From an uncultured Collinsella sp. (lineage in GTDB: Bacteria > Actinomycetota > Coriobacteriia > Coriobacteriales > Coriobacteriaceae): DNA of 64,000 bases. A model generated the notes under the pieces. That model saw only the letters and a program-made list of their open reading frames with translations, had not been told where the DNA came from and ran no database searches. Positions 26,690 through 34,840 of the stretch are shown piece after piece. Location of the stretch: NCBI GenBank assembly GCA_900541015.1, contig UQIB01000007.1:1-64000 (forward strand), given 5' to 3'. Position numbers and translations under genes: made by a program. The first letter of the stretch is position 1; each line of letters begins with the position of its first letter.

Positions 26690-27149
26690 ATTGTCACCTC
26701 CTCTGGGCAAATGTGGCTTCAGGTCGTGAAGGTGCGCCTGAAGCAGGAAAAGACTTGGTAATAATATCTTTCAACCTCCTAGGCTGCAAGAATATGCAGC
26801 TACAACCTCATGACCTCCACATATGCCCATACTCGCACGACGTTTCATGCGCATTCCAACCAAATGCTGACCAAAAGCTTGACGGATCTGTGGACAAGAT
26901 ACGGTGCCGTGAGGACAAGCTGAGCCAAGTCGCAGGTCAACGGGTGCATGGTTGTGGTCACAAAATGCATACCAGTGGCCCACAGCACCACCCAAAGATT
27001 TTTAAATTCATTGCCAAATCGCTTATAAATACCCCTTTTGAACAATTGAGTTGATCAACTACGCTGGTCGGAAGCCGTTTTTTGGCATCTCAAACCCCGC
27101 TGCAACGCCAAACGCGGCCAAGCGTTTTAAAAAATGCCAACTTTTCTGT
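26690..27149. other. Noncoding leader region upstream of rpsF
   Basis: About 460 bases without a supported gene. On the minus strand, near rpsF, GCTTCAGG pairs with CCTGAAGC (26716-26723 and 26737-26744, 13-base loop), a position where S6:S18 leader motifs occur in other bacteria; its loop does not clearly match that motif. TTGTCCACA on the minus strand (about 26889-26897) is an isolated match to the actinobacterial DnaA box. I see no other structure. Confidence 0.4.
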
Positions 27150-27177
27150 TTGCACTTTGCGATTCCTCGTGTATACT
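27150..27177 (+). promoter_or_regulatory. Promoter of the first tRNA-Ser
   Basis: TTGCAC (27150-27155) and TATACT (27172-27177) are separated by 16 bases and lie 17 bases ahead of the tRNA. This is a good sigma-70-type promoter. Confidence 0.75.
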
Positions 27178-27193
27178 GACTTTCGCATTTAAC

Positions 27194-27284
27194 GGAGAGT
27201 TGTCCGAGTGGCCGAAGGAGCACGATTGGAAATCGTGTAGGCGTCAAAAGCGTCTCCAGGGTTCAAATCCCTGACTCTCCGCCA
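27194..27284 (+). tRNA. tRNA-Ser (anticodon GGA)
   Basis: 91 bases including encoded CCA (27282-27284). Acceptor GGAGAGT pairs with ACTCTCC, discriminator G, anticodon GGA in TTGGAAA. A long variable arm (AGGCGTCAAAAGCGTCT-like) is typical of class II tRNA-Ser. The T-arm contains GTTCAAATC. Confidence 0.95.
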
Positions 27285-27292
27285 GTTAATTC

Positions 27293-27323
27293 CAAAGCAG
27301 GCCTTCGAGCCTGCTTTGTTTTT
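27293..27323 (+). terminator. Terminator after tRNA-Ser(GGA)
   Basis: CAAAGCAGG (27293-27301) pairs with CCTGCTTTG (27310-27318) around CCTTCGAG, followed by TTTTT. Confidence 0.88.
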
Positions 27324-27332
27324 ACCCCACGC

Positions 27333-27423
27333 GGAGGGGTGGCAGAGTGGTTGAATGCGGCGGTCTCGAAAACCGTTTGGCCTGTATAAGGTCACGAGGG
27401 TTCGAATCCCTCCTCCTCCGCCA
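27333..27423 (+). tRNA. tRNA-Ser (anticodon CGA)
   Basis: 91 bases including CCA (27421-27423). Acceptor GGAGGGG pairs with CTCCTCC (one G-T), discriminator G. The anticodon CGA is in the loop CTCGAAA. The long variable arm (GGCCTGTATAAGGTC) fits tRNA-Ser, and the T-loop is TTCGAAT. It lies 48 bases after the first tRNA-Ser. Confidence 0.95.
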
Positions 27424-27434
27424 TTTTGGTTGAG

Positions 27435-27462
27435 AAAGCTCCCAACAACGGGAGCTTTTTTG
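27435..27462 (+). terminator. Terminator after tRNA-Ser(CGA)
   Basis: AAAGCTCCC (27435-27443) pairs with GGGAGCTTT (27450-27458) around AACAAC, with further T residues. Confidence 0.88.
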
Positions 27463-27495
27463 TTATCGGATCCCCCCTTGACCGCACGTCCCAAC

Positions 27496-27562
27496 CAAAC
27501 ATGTACACCACCCTCCAAAGATGTCAAAAAATGTCGTTTTTGGAGTGTGATGTACATGTTTG
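27496..27562. repeat. 67-bp palindromic repeat, left copy
   Basis: The arms CAAACATGTACA (27496-27507) and TGTACATGTTTG (27551-27562) are perfect. An inner pair CTCCAAA / TTTGGAG surrounds an asymmetric core with GATGTC and ATGTCG. A second copy (28696-28763) lies on the other side of the gene 27667-28674, with the core in the opposite orientation. It starts about 70 bases after the tRNA-Ser gene. Confidence 0.8.
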
Positions 27563-27666
27563 CGTGTGACGCGCACCGAGCATGAGTCGATTTGCTCGCA
27601 TCCGGTATATTTCCCCACCTCAACGGACATAAGAGTTTGGTGTCAGCTCGAAGCGAGAGGTCCCCA

Positions 27667-28674
27667 ATGGATACTCCTGTTCTCATTTCGCATAAAACGG
27701 CGTGGCTCATCCATCATGCACCGCGGAATCTGGTTCAAGCCGTCGCACAACGCGACTACCAGATAGGTGTGCGGGGCCTCTCTACCCAGCAACGCATCGC
27801 GCGCATTCGGCAGGCACTTACCGACTGCGGCATTCCGTCCACCATGCTCAAGACTATCGACATCTCCGTAGTATTTGCTTTCGAGCGAATTCGTACCAAC
27901 GGTGTCACTTGCCACGTTCTCGGCCAAAACCTACCCTACGACCATATTGACGAGCTTACGCCCGGCATCTTTATCACCGACGAAGCCTTCACCTTCGTGC
28001 TCGCTGCCGAATGGATGGATAGGATCGAATACCTCGAGTATGGTTACGAAGTTTGCGGCGACTATCGCATGGGGCTCAATCCCTCTGACCCTTACACTGA
28101 GCAACCAACCGCCACCTCCAAGGACGAAATTGTCGAGCTACTCGATCGGCACCCTGGCAAACCCGGCGCCACACGCGCCAGACTCGCGCTCAGACACATC
28201 TACGACCACTCAGCCTCGCCCATGGAGACCGCATCGTCCATCGCCCTCTCGCTCCCAACAAGCGAAGGCGGCGTTGGTATCCGAGGTATCAAACTCAACA
28301 AACCGCTCGAAATCCCTCAGCGTCTCTGGCATTGCACAAAAGCCCGAACGCTCAAAATCGACGCTCTTATTACTTATCAGCGCAGAGAACTCGGCATCGA
28401 ATATAAGGGCGGCTTTCACGATGAGACCGAGCGCAAGGGAGCAGATGCGGAACGAGAGGCCGTACTCGCCCAAATGGGGTATCGAATCGTTACGCTCACC
28501 TCGGCACAGTTCGCAAGTCAACTTGCCTTTCACCGCGCCATGAACAGCATTCGCGAAGCACTCGGTATGCCCCGCTGCACGGACGCCGAATACCAGCGAA
28601 AGCAGAACGAACTGCGCAAGACACTTATCCGCAACTGGAAAAGTGCGCAGGGCGAAGACACGCCTTCCGAGTAG
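27667..28674 (+). CDS. PD-(D/E)XK nuclease-like protein, DUF559/AbiEi-type architecture
   Basis: 335 residues from ATG 27667 (MDTPVLISHKTAWLIHHAP), seven bases after GAGAGG; an upstream in-frame start at 27592 lacks such support. The N-terminal half resembles AbiEi-type helix-turn-helix and wing-like regions but is weakly conserved. The middle GKPGATRARLALRHIYDHSASPMET resembles the linker seen in actinobacterial proteins with C-terminal DUF559 (Vsr-like) nuclease domains. The C-terminal KIDALITYQRRELGIEYKGG supplies D and ExK residues of a PD-(D/E)XK active site; AQMGYRIVTLTSAQ follows as in that family. Function is unproven: nuclease, antitoxin-like regulator or defence gene. It stands alone between inverted repeats behind two tRNA genes. 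Confidence 0.6.
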   Translation: MDTPVLISHKTAWLIHHAPRNLVQAVAQRDYQIGVRGLSTQQRIARIRQALTDCGIPSTMLKTIDISVVFAFERIRTNGVTCHVLGQNLPYDHIDELTPGIFITDEAFTFVLAAEWMDRIEYLEYGYEVCGDYRMGLNPSDPYTEQPTATSKDEIVELLDRHPGKPGATRARLALRHIYDHSASPMETASSIALSLPTSEGGVGIRGIKLNKPLEIPQRLWHCTKARTLKIDALITYQRRELGIEYKGGFHDETERKGADAEREAVLAQMGYRIVTLTSAQFASQLAFHRAMNSIREALGMPRCTDAEYQRKQNELRKTLIRNWKSAQGEDTPSE

Positions 28675-28695
28675 TGTCATCCCAGCGCGCCACAC

Positions 28696-28763
28696 CAAAA
28701 CGTGTACACCACCCTCCAAAACCGACATTTTTCGACATCTTTGGAGGCTGATGTACATGTTTG
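28696..28763. repeat. 68-bp palindromic repeat, right copy
   Basis: Partner of 27496-27562. The ends are CAAAACGTGTACA (28696-28708) and TGTACATGTTTG (28752-28763). The inner CTCCAAA / TTTGGAG is present, and the core is the reverse complement of the left core with about two differences. Both copies keep their outer arms in the same sense because the arms are palindromic. Confidence 0.8.
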
Positions 28764-28877
28764 GAACCTACGCCCCCACCCAGTCCCGACCGTTTACCGA
28801 GCAATAGGGTCGCCACACCCGCCGACCATGTACTATGTACGGGCATTGTCTAAACTCGCAATCAGAAGGACCCCATC

Positions 28878-29567
28878 TTGCCTGTTGCCGCCGCTATGAT
28901 CGTTACCGCACACGCCTCGGATGCCATGGTTGCCATCCCGTTTTGGCTCGAGATGTTCGCCGTCGTCGCGGCATCGATCTCGGGCGTGTTGGTTGCGCGC
29001 GAGCACAAGCTCGACCTGGTGGGCGCCGTCGCGCTGGCCGTGGTCTGCGGCCTGGGCGGCGGTCTTTTGCGCGATATGACACTCCAGGTGGGCAACGTCT
29101 ACATCCTCAACCAGCCGATGGCGCTCCCGCTTTCCATTGCCACGGCAGCCATCATCTACATTTTCCCGGCAATCGTCGACAAGCCCGAAAAACTCATTCC
29201 CCTGCTCGACATCATCTCGGTCGGCATCTACGCCGCCACCGGAGCAGACAAGGCGCTGGTCTACGGCTTTGCGCCGGCGGTGTGCATCATGATGGGCTTT
29301 TTCACCGCGGTGGGCGGCGGCATGTTGCGCGACGGCTTTATGGGCGTGGTTCCGGGCATTTTCCAACGTACTAACTTTTATGCCATCGCCGCCATCGCCG
29401 GATCGACAAGCTATGTGTGTCTCGTTATGAGCGGCATCATGAGCAATGTCGCCGCGCTGGTCGTATGCGTTGTCGTGACCATGGCCCTGCGCTGGCTCTC
29501 GCTGCGCTTTGACATCAAAAGCCCCACCGAAGAAGATATCGCGCGCTTCTTGCACCGTAAAAAGTAG
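28878..29567 (+). CDS. UPF0126/TRIC-family membrane protein
   Basis: 229 residues, probably from TTG 28878 seven bases after AGAAGGA; an ATG at 28896 is the alternative. About seven membrane helices are arranged as two UPF0126 (YadS) repeats, each with the glycine-rich loop VCGLGGGLLRDMTL and TAVGGGMLRDGFMGVVPG. The fold is shared with trimeric intracellular cation channels, and bacterial members conduct K+ or anions in some studies. The role in this organism is not indicated by its neighbours. Confidence 0.88.
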   Translation: MPVAAAMIVTAHASDAMVAIPFWLEMFAVVAASISGVLVAREHKLDLVGAVALAVVCGLGGGLLRDMTLQVGNVYILNQPMALPLSIATAAIIYIFPAIVDKPEKLIPLLDIISVGIYAATGADKALVYGFAPAVCIMMGFFTAVGGGMLRDGFMGVVPGIFQRTNFYAIAAIAGSTSYVCLVMSGIMSNVAALVVCVVVTMALRWLSLRFDIKSPTEEDIARFLHRKK

Positions 29568-29674
29568 ACAGTGCGGCACAACCCTTCGAAAATGCAACCG
29601 AGAGGTTCTTTTAGAGCGCCCACGCGTTGGGTACCCTGTTAGGTGCATGTCGAGCATCTGACGAAGGATTCACT

Positions 29675-30820
29675 ATGCCCTGTAATCAATTCCCGTCGAC
29701 CAAGCGCCGTAAAGCGTGGGGCCGCATCACGATCCTATTCGCGCTCATCGCTCTAGCGGTCACCGCACTTCCCACGGCGTCGTTCGCCGGCACGGACACT
29801 GCAGGCAACGTACTTGCGACCGACAATGACGCCAATTCGTCCGGCGTCGAAGGTGACCTGTACTGGGCCGGCCAGGCCCTCAACTTGGACGATACGTCCA
29901 TTGACCACGATATCATCGCCGCGGGCGATACCCTCTCTATCCGCGACTGCACGGTGGGCGGCGCCGTCCGCTTGGCGGCGCGCACCATCGACATTGCCAA
30001 GACTACGGTTGATGGCAGTGTGACCGTTGCCGGCCAGCATGTCGTGCTCAATTCCGACAGCACCGCCAACTGTTTCTACGCGATAGGCGAGACGGTTGCC
30101 CTGCGCGGCTCTACCAAGTCGGCAGCGCTTGCGGGCGATACGGTGACTATCGATGGTACCGTCGAGGGCGATGTTGAGGTTTGGGCCGACAAGCTCGTCC
30201 TGGGCAAAAACGCCCACATCACCGGCACCGTGAACGCGCACGTCTCCGAGGACCCCGAGCGCGCCGCGGGAGCCGAGGTCGGCGAGCTCAAGATCGACCG
30301 CACCGAGAACGAGGATACTTCCACCGTTAACGATGTCATCGGCGGTATCGTCGCCTCGGCACTCTCGACCTGCTTTGTCGCTCTGCTGCTCGAGCTCGTC
30401 TTTCCGCGCGCGACCGCCGGCGCCGCCGGCATGCTCCACCAGCGCCCCACGCCCCTGTGGGTGAGCGGTCTTCTGGGCACGATTGCTATCGTCCCCGCCG
30501 TCCTACTGCTGATTATCTCTATCGCCGGTCTGTCGCTTGCCGGAGCCCTCTTGTGCGGCGTTATCGGCATCGCGTTGGTGTCGAGTGCCTTTGCGGGGTG
30601 CGCGATCGTCCGCATGGTCGGACACAACCAGAACCGCTACGCCATGGCAGCCGTGGGTGGCATCGCCGCGGGCGCGCTTACGGCAATCCCCCTCGTAGGC
30701 GACTTCATCAGCGGCGTGGCCTTCGTCTTTACACTCGGCTACATCATCCAAATCATCTGGCGCAACGCCCGCCTCAAGCCCCAACAAGCCTCCAACACGC
30801 CAGGACTCCCCACCGCCTAG
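29675..30820 (+). CDS. Secreted/membrane polymer-forming (bactofilin-like) repeat protein
   Basis: 381 residues from ATG 29675 behind CGAAGGA. A signal peptide ends at ALPTASFAG. The next 170 residues are short turns of beta-helix (ALNLDDTSIDHDIIAAGDTL, GGAVRLAARTIDIAKTTVDGSV, GTVEGDVEVWADKLVLGKNA), the pattern of polymer-forming cytoskeletal or bactofilin-like repeats. Four hydrophobic helices follow (about 230-365). The beta-helix would be outside the membrane, which is unusual for bactofilins, so surface scaffolding is one possibility. A hairpin repeat lies immediately after its stop. Confidence 0.75.
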   Translation: MPCNQFPSTKRRKAWGRITILFALIALAVTALPTASFAGTDTAGNVLATDNDANSSGVEGDLYWAGQALNLDDTSIDHDIIAAGDTLSIRDCTVGGAVRLAARTIDIAKTTVDGSVTVAGQHVVLNSDSTANCFYAIGETVALRGSTKSAALAGDTVTIDGTVEGDVEVWADKLVLGKNAHITGTVNAHVSEDPERAAGAEVGELKIDRTENEDTSTVNDVIGGIVASALSTCFVALLLELVFPRATAGAAGMLHQRPTPLWVSGLLGTIAIVPAVLLLIISIAGLSLAGALLCGVIGIALVSSAFAGCAIVRMVGHNQNRYAMAAVGGIAAGALTAIPLVGDFISGVAFVFTLGYIIQIIWRNARLKPQQASNTPGLPTA

Positions 30821-30827
30821 CCGCCAA

Positions 30828-30860
30828 CCACCACAAAGGGGACAGGCACCTTTGTGGTGG
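30828..30860. repeat. Hairpin repeat with GGGACAGGCA loop
   Basis: CCACCACAAAGG (30828-30839) pairs perfectly with CCTTTGTGGTGG (30849-30860). The loop GGACAGGCA includes the GGGACAG core of the repeats at 3172-3306 and 5868-5894. Confidence 0.65.
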
Positions 30861-30888
30861 TGCAGACCAGCTCAGTCCCTGTACACAA

Positions 30889-30921
30889 AAAGGGCGCCGA
30901 CCATCGCGGTCGGCGCCCTTT
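30889..30921. terminator. Terminator between typA and the upstream plus-strand gene
   Basis: AAAGGGCGCCGACC (30889-30902) pairs with GGTCGGCGCCCTTT (30908-30921) around a five-base loop. On the minus strand it is followed by TTGTG; on the plus strand by CTTGTT. It ends typA and may also stop the polymer-forming gene transcript. Confidence 0.85.
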
Positions 30922-30954
30922 CTTGTTAGTCGCTATCGCTATAAAGCCCAGTGT

Positions 30955-32793
<1,839 letters not shown>

Positions 32794-32910
32794 GTAGTTC
32801 CCCTATCTTCTATCCATATACAAACGGCACGCGTATGCGGCCCGCCCAGCGATACAACGCTCAGCGGGAATATTGAGCCTTTTACCGAAAACTCGTTTAT
32901 TTTAGCGATT

Positions 32911-33360
32911 TTAGATGAGAGGGGTTTCCTCACCTGCAGGTTCAGGGTCGCTCCACATAAAACCATCGCCGGCGCCCATGCCCTCATACAGCACATATGC
33001 CGAAAAACCGCTCTCGAGCGTCGTCTCAAAAAAGCTCACGAGCAGAGCGTCGTGGTAGCCGCCGTCAATCTCGACGCAGCCGGTATAACCGATGGCATAG
33101 CGGGCGATACGGCCCAGGCCCTCGTCCTTAAGACCCATCTTGTGCTCGGAGATAAAGTTGGTGGCAGCCTCGAGGCATGCCTCCTCGCCATCCTCGTCGA
33201 GCGCGGCAAGATAACGGTTGGAAGCAGCATCCTCAATTGCCACGACCACGCCAGGGTTTTCACCGGCGGCAAGGTCATCCAAGAACGCGCCAATCAGATC
33301 GCACACCATGGCGTCGAGCTCGGCGGAGACGTTACCGGCGTCCTGCATATCCTGTGCCAT
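32911..33360 (-). CDS. Conserved hypothetical protein
   Basis: 149 residues. I do not recognise a domain. It is soluble and acidic, with a helical N-terminus (MAQDMQDAGNVSAELDAMVC), a GVVVAIEDAASNRYLAALDEDG strand region and aromatic C-terminal strands (GGYHDALLVSFFETTLESGF, AYVLYEGMGAGDGFMW). The order strand-helix-strand resembles small ligand-binding or IMPACT-like folds, but that is only an impression. It lies upstream of typA and downstream of a small membrane-protein gene, all on the minus strand. Confidence 0.7.
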   Translation of the reverse strand: MAQDMQDAGNVSAELDAMVCDLIGAFLDDLAAGENPGVVVAIEDAASNRYLAALDEDGEEACLEAATNFISEHKMGLKDEGLGRIARYAIGYTGCVEIDGGYHDALLVSFFETTLESGFSAYVLYEGMGAGDGFMWSDPEPAGEETPLI

Positions 33361-33390
33361 CTTTAGACCTTCCCATCGAGTCCGGCGTCG

Positions 33391-33747
33391 TTACAGTTCC
33401 TGTGCCTCGGCGGCGATCTTGGCGGCAGCGTCGCGGGCGCGCATCATATCCATCGCGCGCTTGTCGAGCACCTTGATCTGACTGGTCAGCATGACCGCGT
33501 CGACCACACCCCAGATCACCAGGCCCGTAGAGATCGAAAACCCAAGCGCACCAACTGTACCACGAAGGCGCGAGCAGATTGCTGCGACAAGGGCGGAGAT
33601 GACAACCATCTTGATAAACGAGCCGCGGCGCTCGCGAAGCGTGCGGGCCTGCGTCACATAGGCAATGCGCGCCGCCTCGGACGCCTCCGAGCGCATCTGG
33701 GCCTCGCGCGCAATGGCCGCCGCCTCAGCCGACATACCGCCGGCCAT
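33391..33747 (-). CDS. Small membrane protein of unknown function
   Basis: 118 residues from ATG 33747 (MAGGMSAEAAAIAREAQMRS), nine bases after GGAG. An ATG at 33780 overlaps the stop of the preceding gene (TAAATG) and is an equally plausible coupled start adding 11 residues. A helical, charged N-terminus (SEASEAARIAYVTQARTLRERR) leads to two hydrophobic segments (IKMVVISALVAAICSRLRGT, GFSISTGLVIWGVVDAVML) and a charged tail. I do not recognise the family. It is part of a short minus-strand run with the bifunctional nuclease gene. Confidence 0.65.
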   Translation of the reverse strand: MAGGMSAEAAAIAREAQMRSEASEAARIAYVTQARTLRERRGSFIKMVVISALVAAICSRLRGTVGALGFSISTGLVIWGVVDAVMLTSQIKVLDKRAMDMMRARDAAAKIAAEAQEL

Positions 33748-33780
33748 CAGCGAACACTCCGCAACCCGGCCGCCCCGCAT

Positions 33781-34281
33781 TTAGAAATCATCGGGGGAGA
33801 GCGTATGGACGAACTCGTCGAACTTCTCGAACTCCTGCTCGTCGTCGACTTCCTCGGCGTGGGTAGAAACAGTGCCCAGGCGATTCATGATGTCGTCCTC
33901 CACAAACATGGGAGCATTGCTGCGCACGGCAAGGGCAATGGCATCACTAGGGCGGGCGTCGATCTTGCGCTCGTCACCATCGGCCAGTACGACGATCGTC
34001 GCGTAGAACACCGGCGGCTCGGCGCGAACGATCTCGATGCGCTCGAGTTTGGCGCCCAGGGCGTCAACGGTATCGAGCAACAGGTCATGGGTAATTGGGC
34101 GCTCGGCGCGACCGCTATCGATGCCACGGCTGATGGCAGCAGCTTCAAACGAACCAGTCTGAATGGAAAGGGAGCGCAGTGGCGCGGGCGAGTCCGATTT
34201 ACTGCTGCGCTCACGAAGCACGATAAGCGATGGCACGGGACCGGCGGCCATGACGATGGTCTCTATGTCGACACGAACCAT
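33781..34281 (-). CDS. Bifunctional nuclease family protein (BFN/DUF151)
   Basis: 166 residues from ATG 34281 (MVRVDIETIVMAAGPVPSLI), which matches the family start; a longer frame upstream runs through the promoter. The BFN core is visible: VPSLIVLRE, AISRGI, RPITHDLLLDTVDALGAKLERIEI, FYATIVVLADG and the catalytic-region IDARPSDAIALAVRSNAPMFV. Family members have DNase/RNase activity in vitro. An acidic tail ends the protein. It is followed without a gap by the small membrane-protein frame. Confidence 0.88.
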   Translation of the reverse strand: MVRVDIETIVMAAGPVPSLIVLRERSSKSDSPAPLRSLSIQTGSFEAAAISRGIDSGRAERPITHDLLLDTVDALGAKLERIEIVRAEPPVFYATIVVLADGDERKIDARPSDAIALAVRSNAPMFVEDDIMNRLGTVSTHAEEVDDEQEFEKFDEFVHTLSPDDF

Positions 34282-34375
34282 GGAACACCTCCGGTACGTA
34301 GCGGTTAACACGCGGCAGGGTCGCCGCATTGAATAGCTATACTACCCAAACTTTCGCGCAGCACACAAAATCAAA

Positions 34376-34409
34376 GTAGTTAATTTGGGACGGGGCTTTT
34401 TTGACTACT
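34376..34409. repeat. Short dispersed repeat with GGGACGGGGC core, copy 2
   Basis: GTAGT and ACTAC ends around TTAATTTGGGACGGGGCTTT; similar to 9619-9651, with the core TAATTTGGGACGGGGCT identical. It lies upstream of the bifunctional nuclease gene. Confidence 0.6.
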
Positions 34410-34428
34410 TTCAGTAGGTAAGAAAAAA

Positions 34429-34455
34429 GCCCCGAGGCAACGCCCCAGGGCTCTT
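34429..34455 (-). terminator. Terminator after tRNA-Ile
   Basis: On the minus strand AGCCCTGGGGC pairs with GCCTCGGGGCT (two G-T pairs) and is followed by TTTTTTCTT. It lies about 12 bases after the tRNA 3' end. Confidence 0.85.
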
Positions 34456-34466
34456 CACAGTTTTGA

Positions 34467-34543
34467 TGGTGGACCTGACAAGATTCGAACTTGTGACCTC
34501 CCGGTTATCAGCCGGACGCTCTAACCAACTGAGCTACAGGTCC
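34467..34543 (-). tRNA. tRNA-Ile (anticodon GAT)
   Basis: 77 bases including encoded CCA. Acceptor GGACCTG pairs with CAGGTCC, discriminator A, D-arm AGCTCAGTTGGTTAGAGC, anticodon loop CTGATAA and T-loop TTCGAAT. A promoter lies at 34558-34587 on the same strand. Confidence 0.95.
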
Positions 34544-34557
34544 ATCGCGCAAGGGAT

Positions 34558-34587
34558 ATATTAGACGAGTCGTTACGCGCGCGTCAA
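34558..34587 (-). promoter_or_regulatory. Promoter of tRNA-Ile
   Basis: On the minus strand TTGACG (34587-34582) and TAATAT (34563-34558) are separated by 18 bases; the tRNA starts at 34543. Confidence 0.7.
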
Positions 34588-34590
34588 CAA

Positions 34591-34774
34591 CTTTTTTGAA
34601 AATCTTTGGGAGGGATGGTCGCTGGGCTGGCGAGATGGTTTTGGTTTGCTGCTCGGACAGTCCTGCGCAAGACGAAGGCCACATTAAGTGGCCTTCTTTG
34701 CGTGCGGAACTCGCGACAAACCAAAACCATCTCGCCAGCCCAGCGACCATGGGGTCCCAAGATTTTCAAAAAAG
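34591..34774. repeat. 184-bp giant palindrome
   Basis: The core arms 34615-34648 and 34717-34750 are perfectly complementary over 34 bases. They continue outward through a mismatched patch to CTTTTTTGAAAATCTT (34591-34606) and AAGATTTTCAAAAAAG (34759-34774). Inside, GAAGGCCAC (34674-34682) pairs with GTGGCCTTC (34688-34696). The whole can fold as one hairpin. It lies between the gyrA terminator and the tRNA-Ile promoter. Confidence 0.85.
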
Positions 34775-34800
34775 CGGTCGGCGCGCAGTGCGCCGACCGC
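34774..34800 (-). terminator. Terminator after gyrA
   Basis: On the minus strand GCGGTCGGCGC pairs with GCGCCGACCGC, followed by TTTTTT. The T-run is the outer end of the giant palindrome at 34591-34774, so the two features are joined. Confidence 0.88.
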
Positions 34801-34840
34801 CGATATATGGGGTCTGATATTTTCTACCAGCTAGTTCCTC

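Noticed and set aside
26889..26897. Isolated TTGTCCACA match to the actinobacterial DnaA box upstream of rpsF
   Set aside because: A single match 19 kb from the divergent-transcription point, with no companion boxes; likely chance or a regulatory site.
27189..27710. Minus-strand frame covering both tRNA-Ser genes
   Set aside because: It crosses two tRNA genes and two terminators and has no family similarity.
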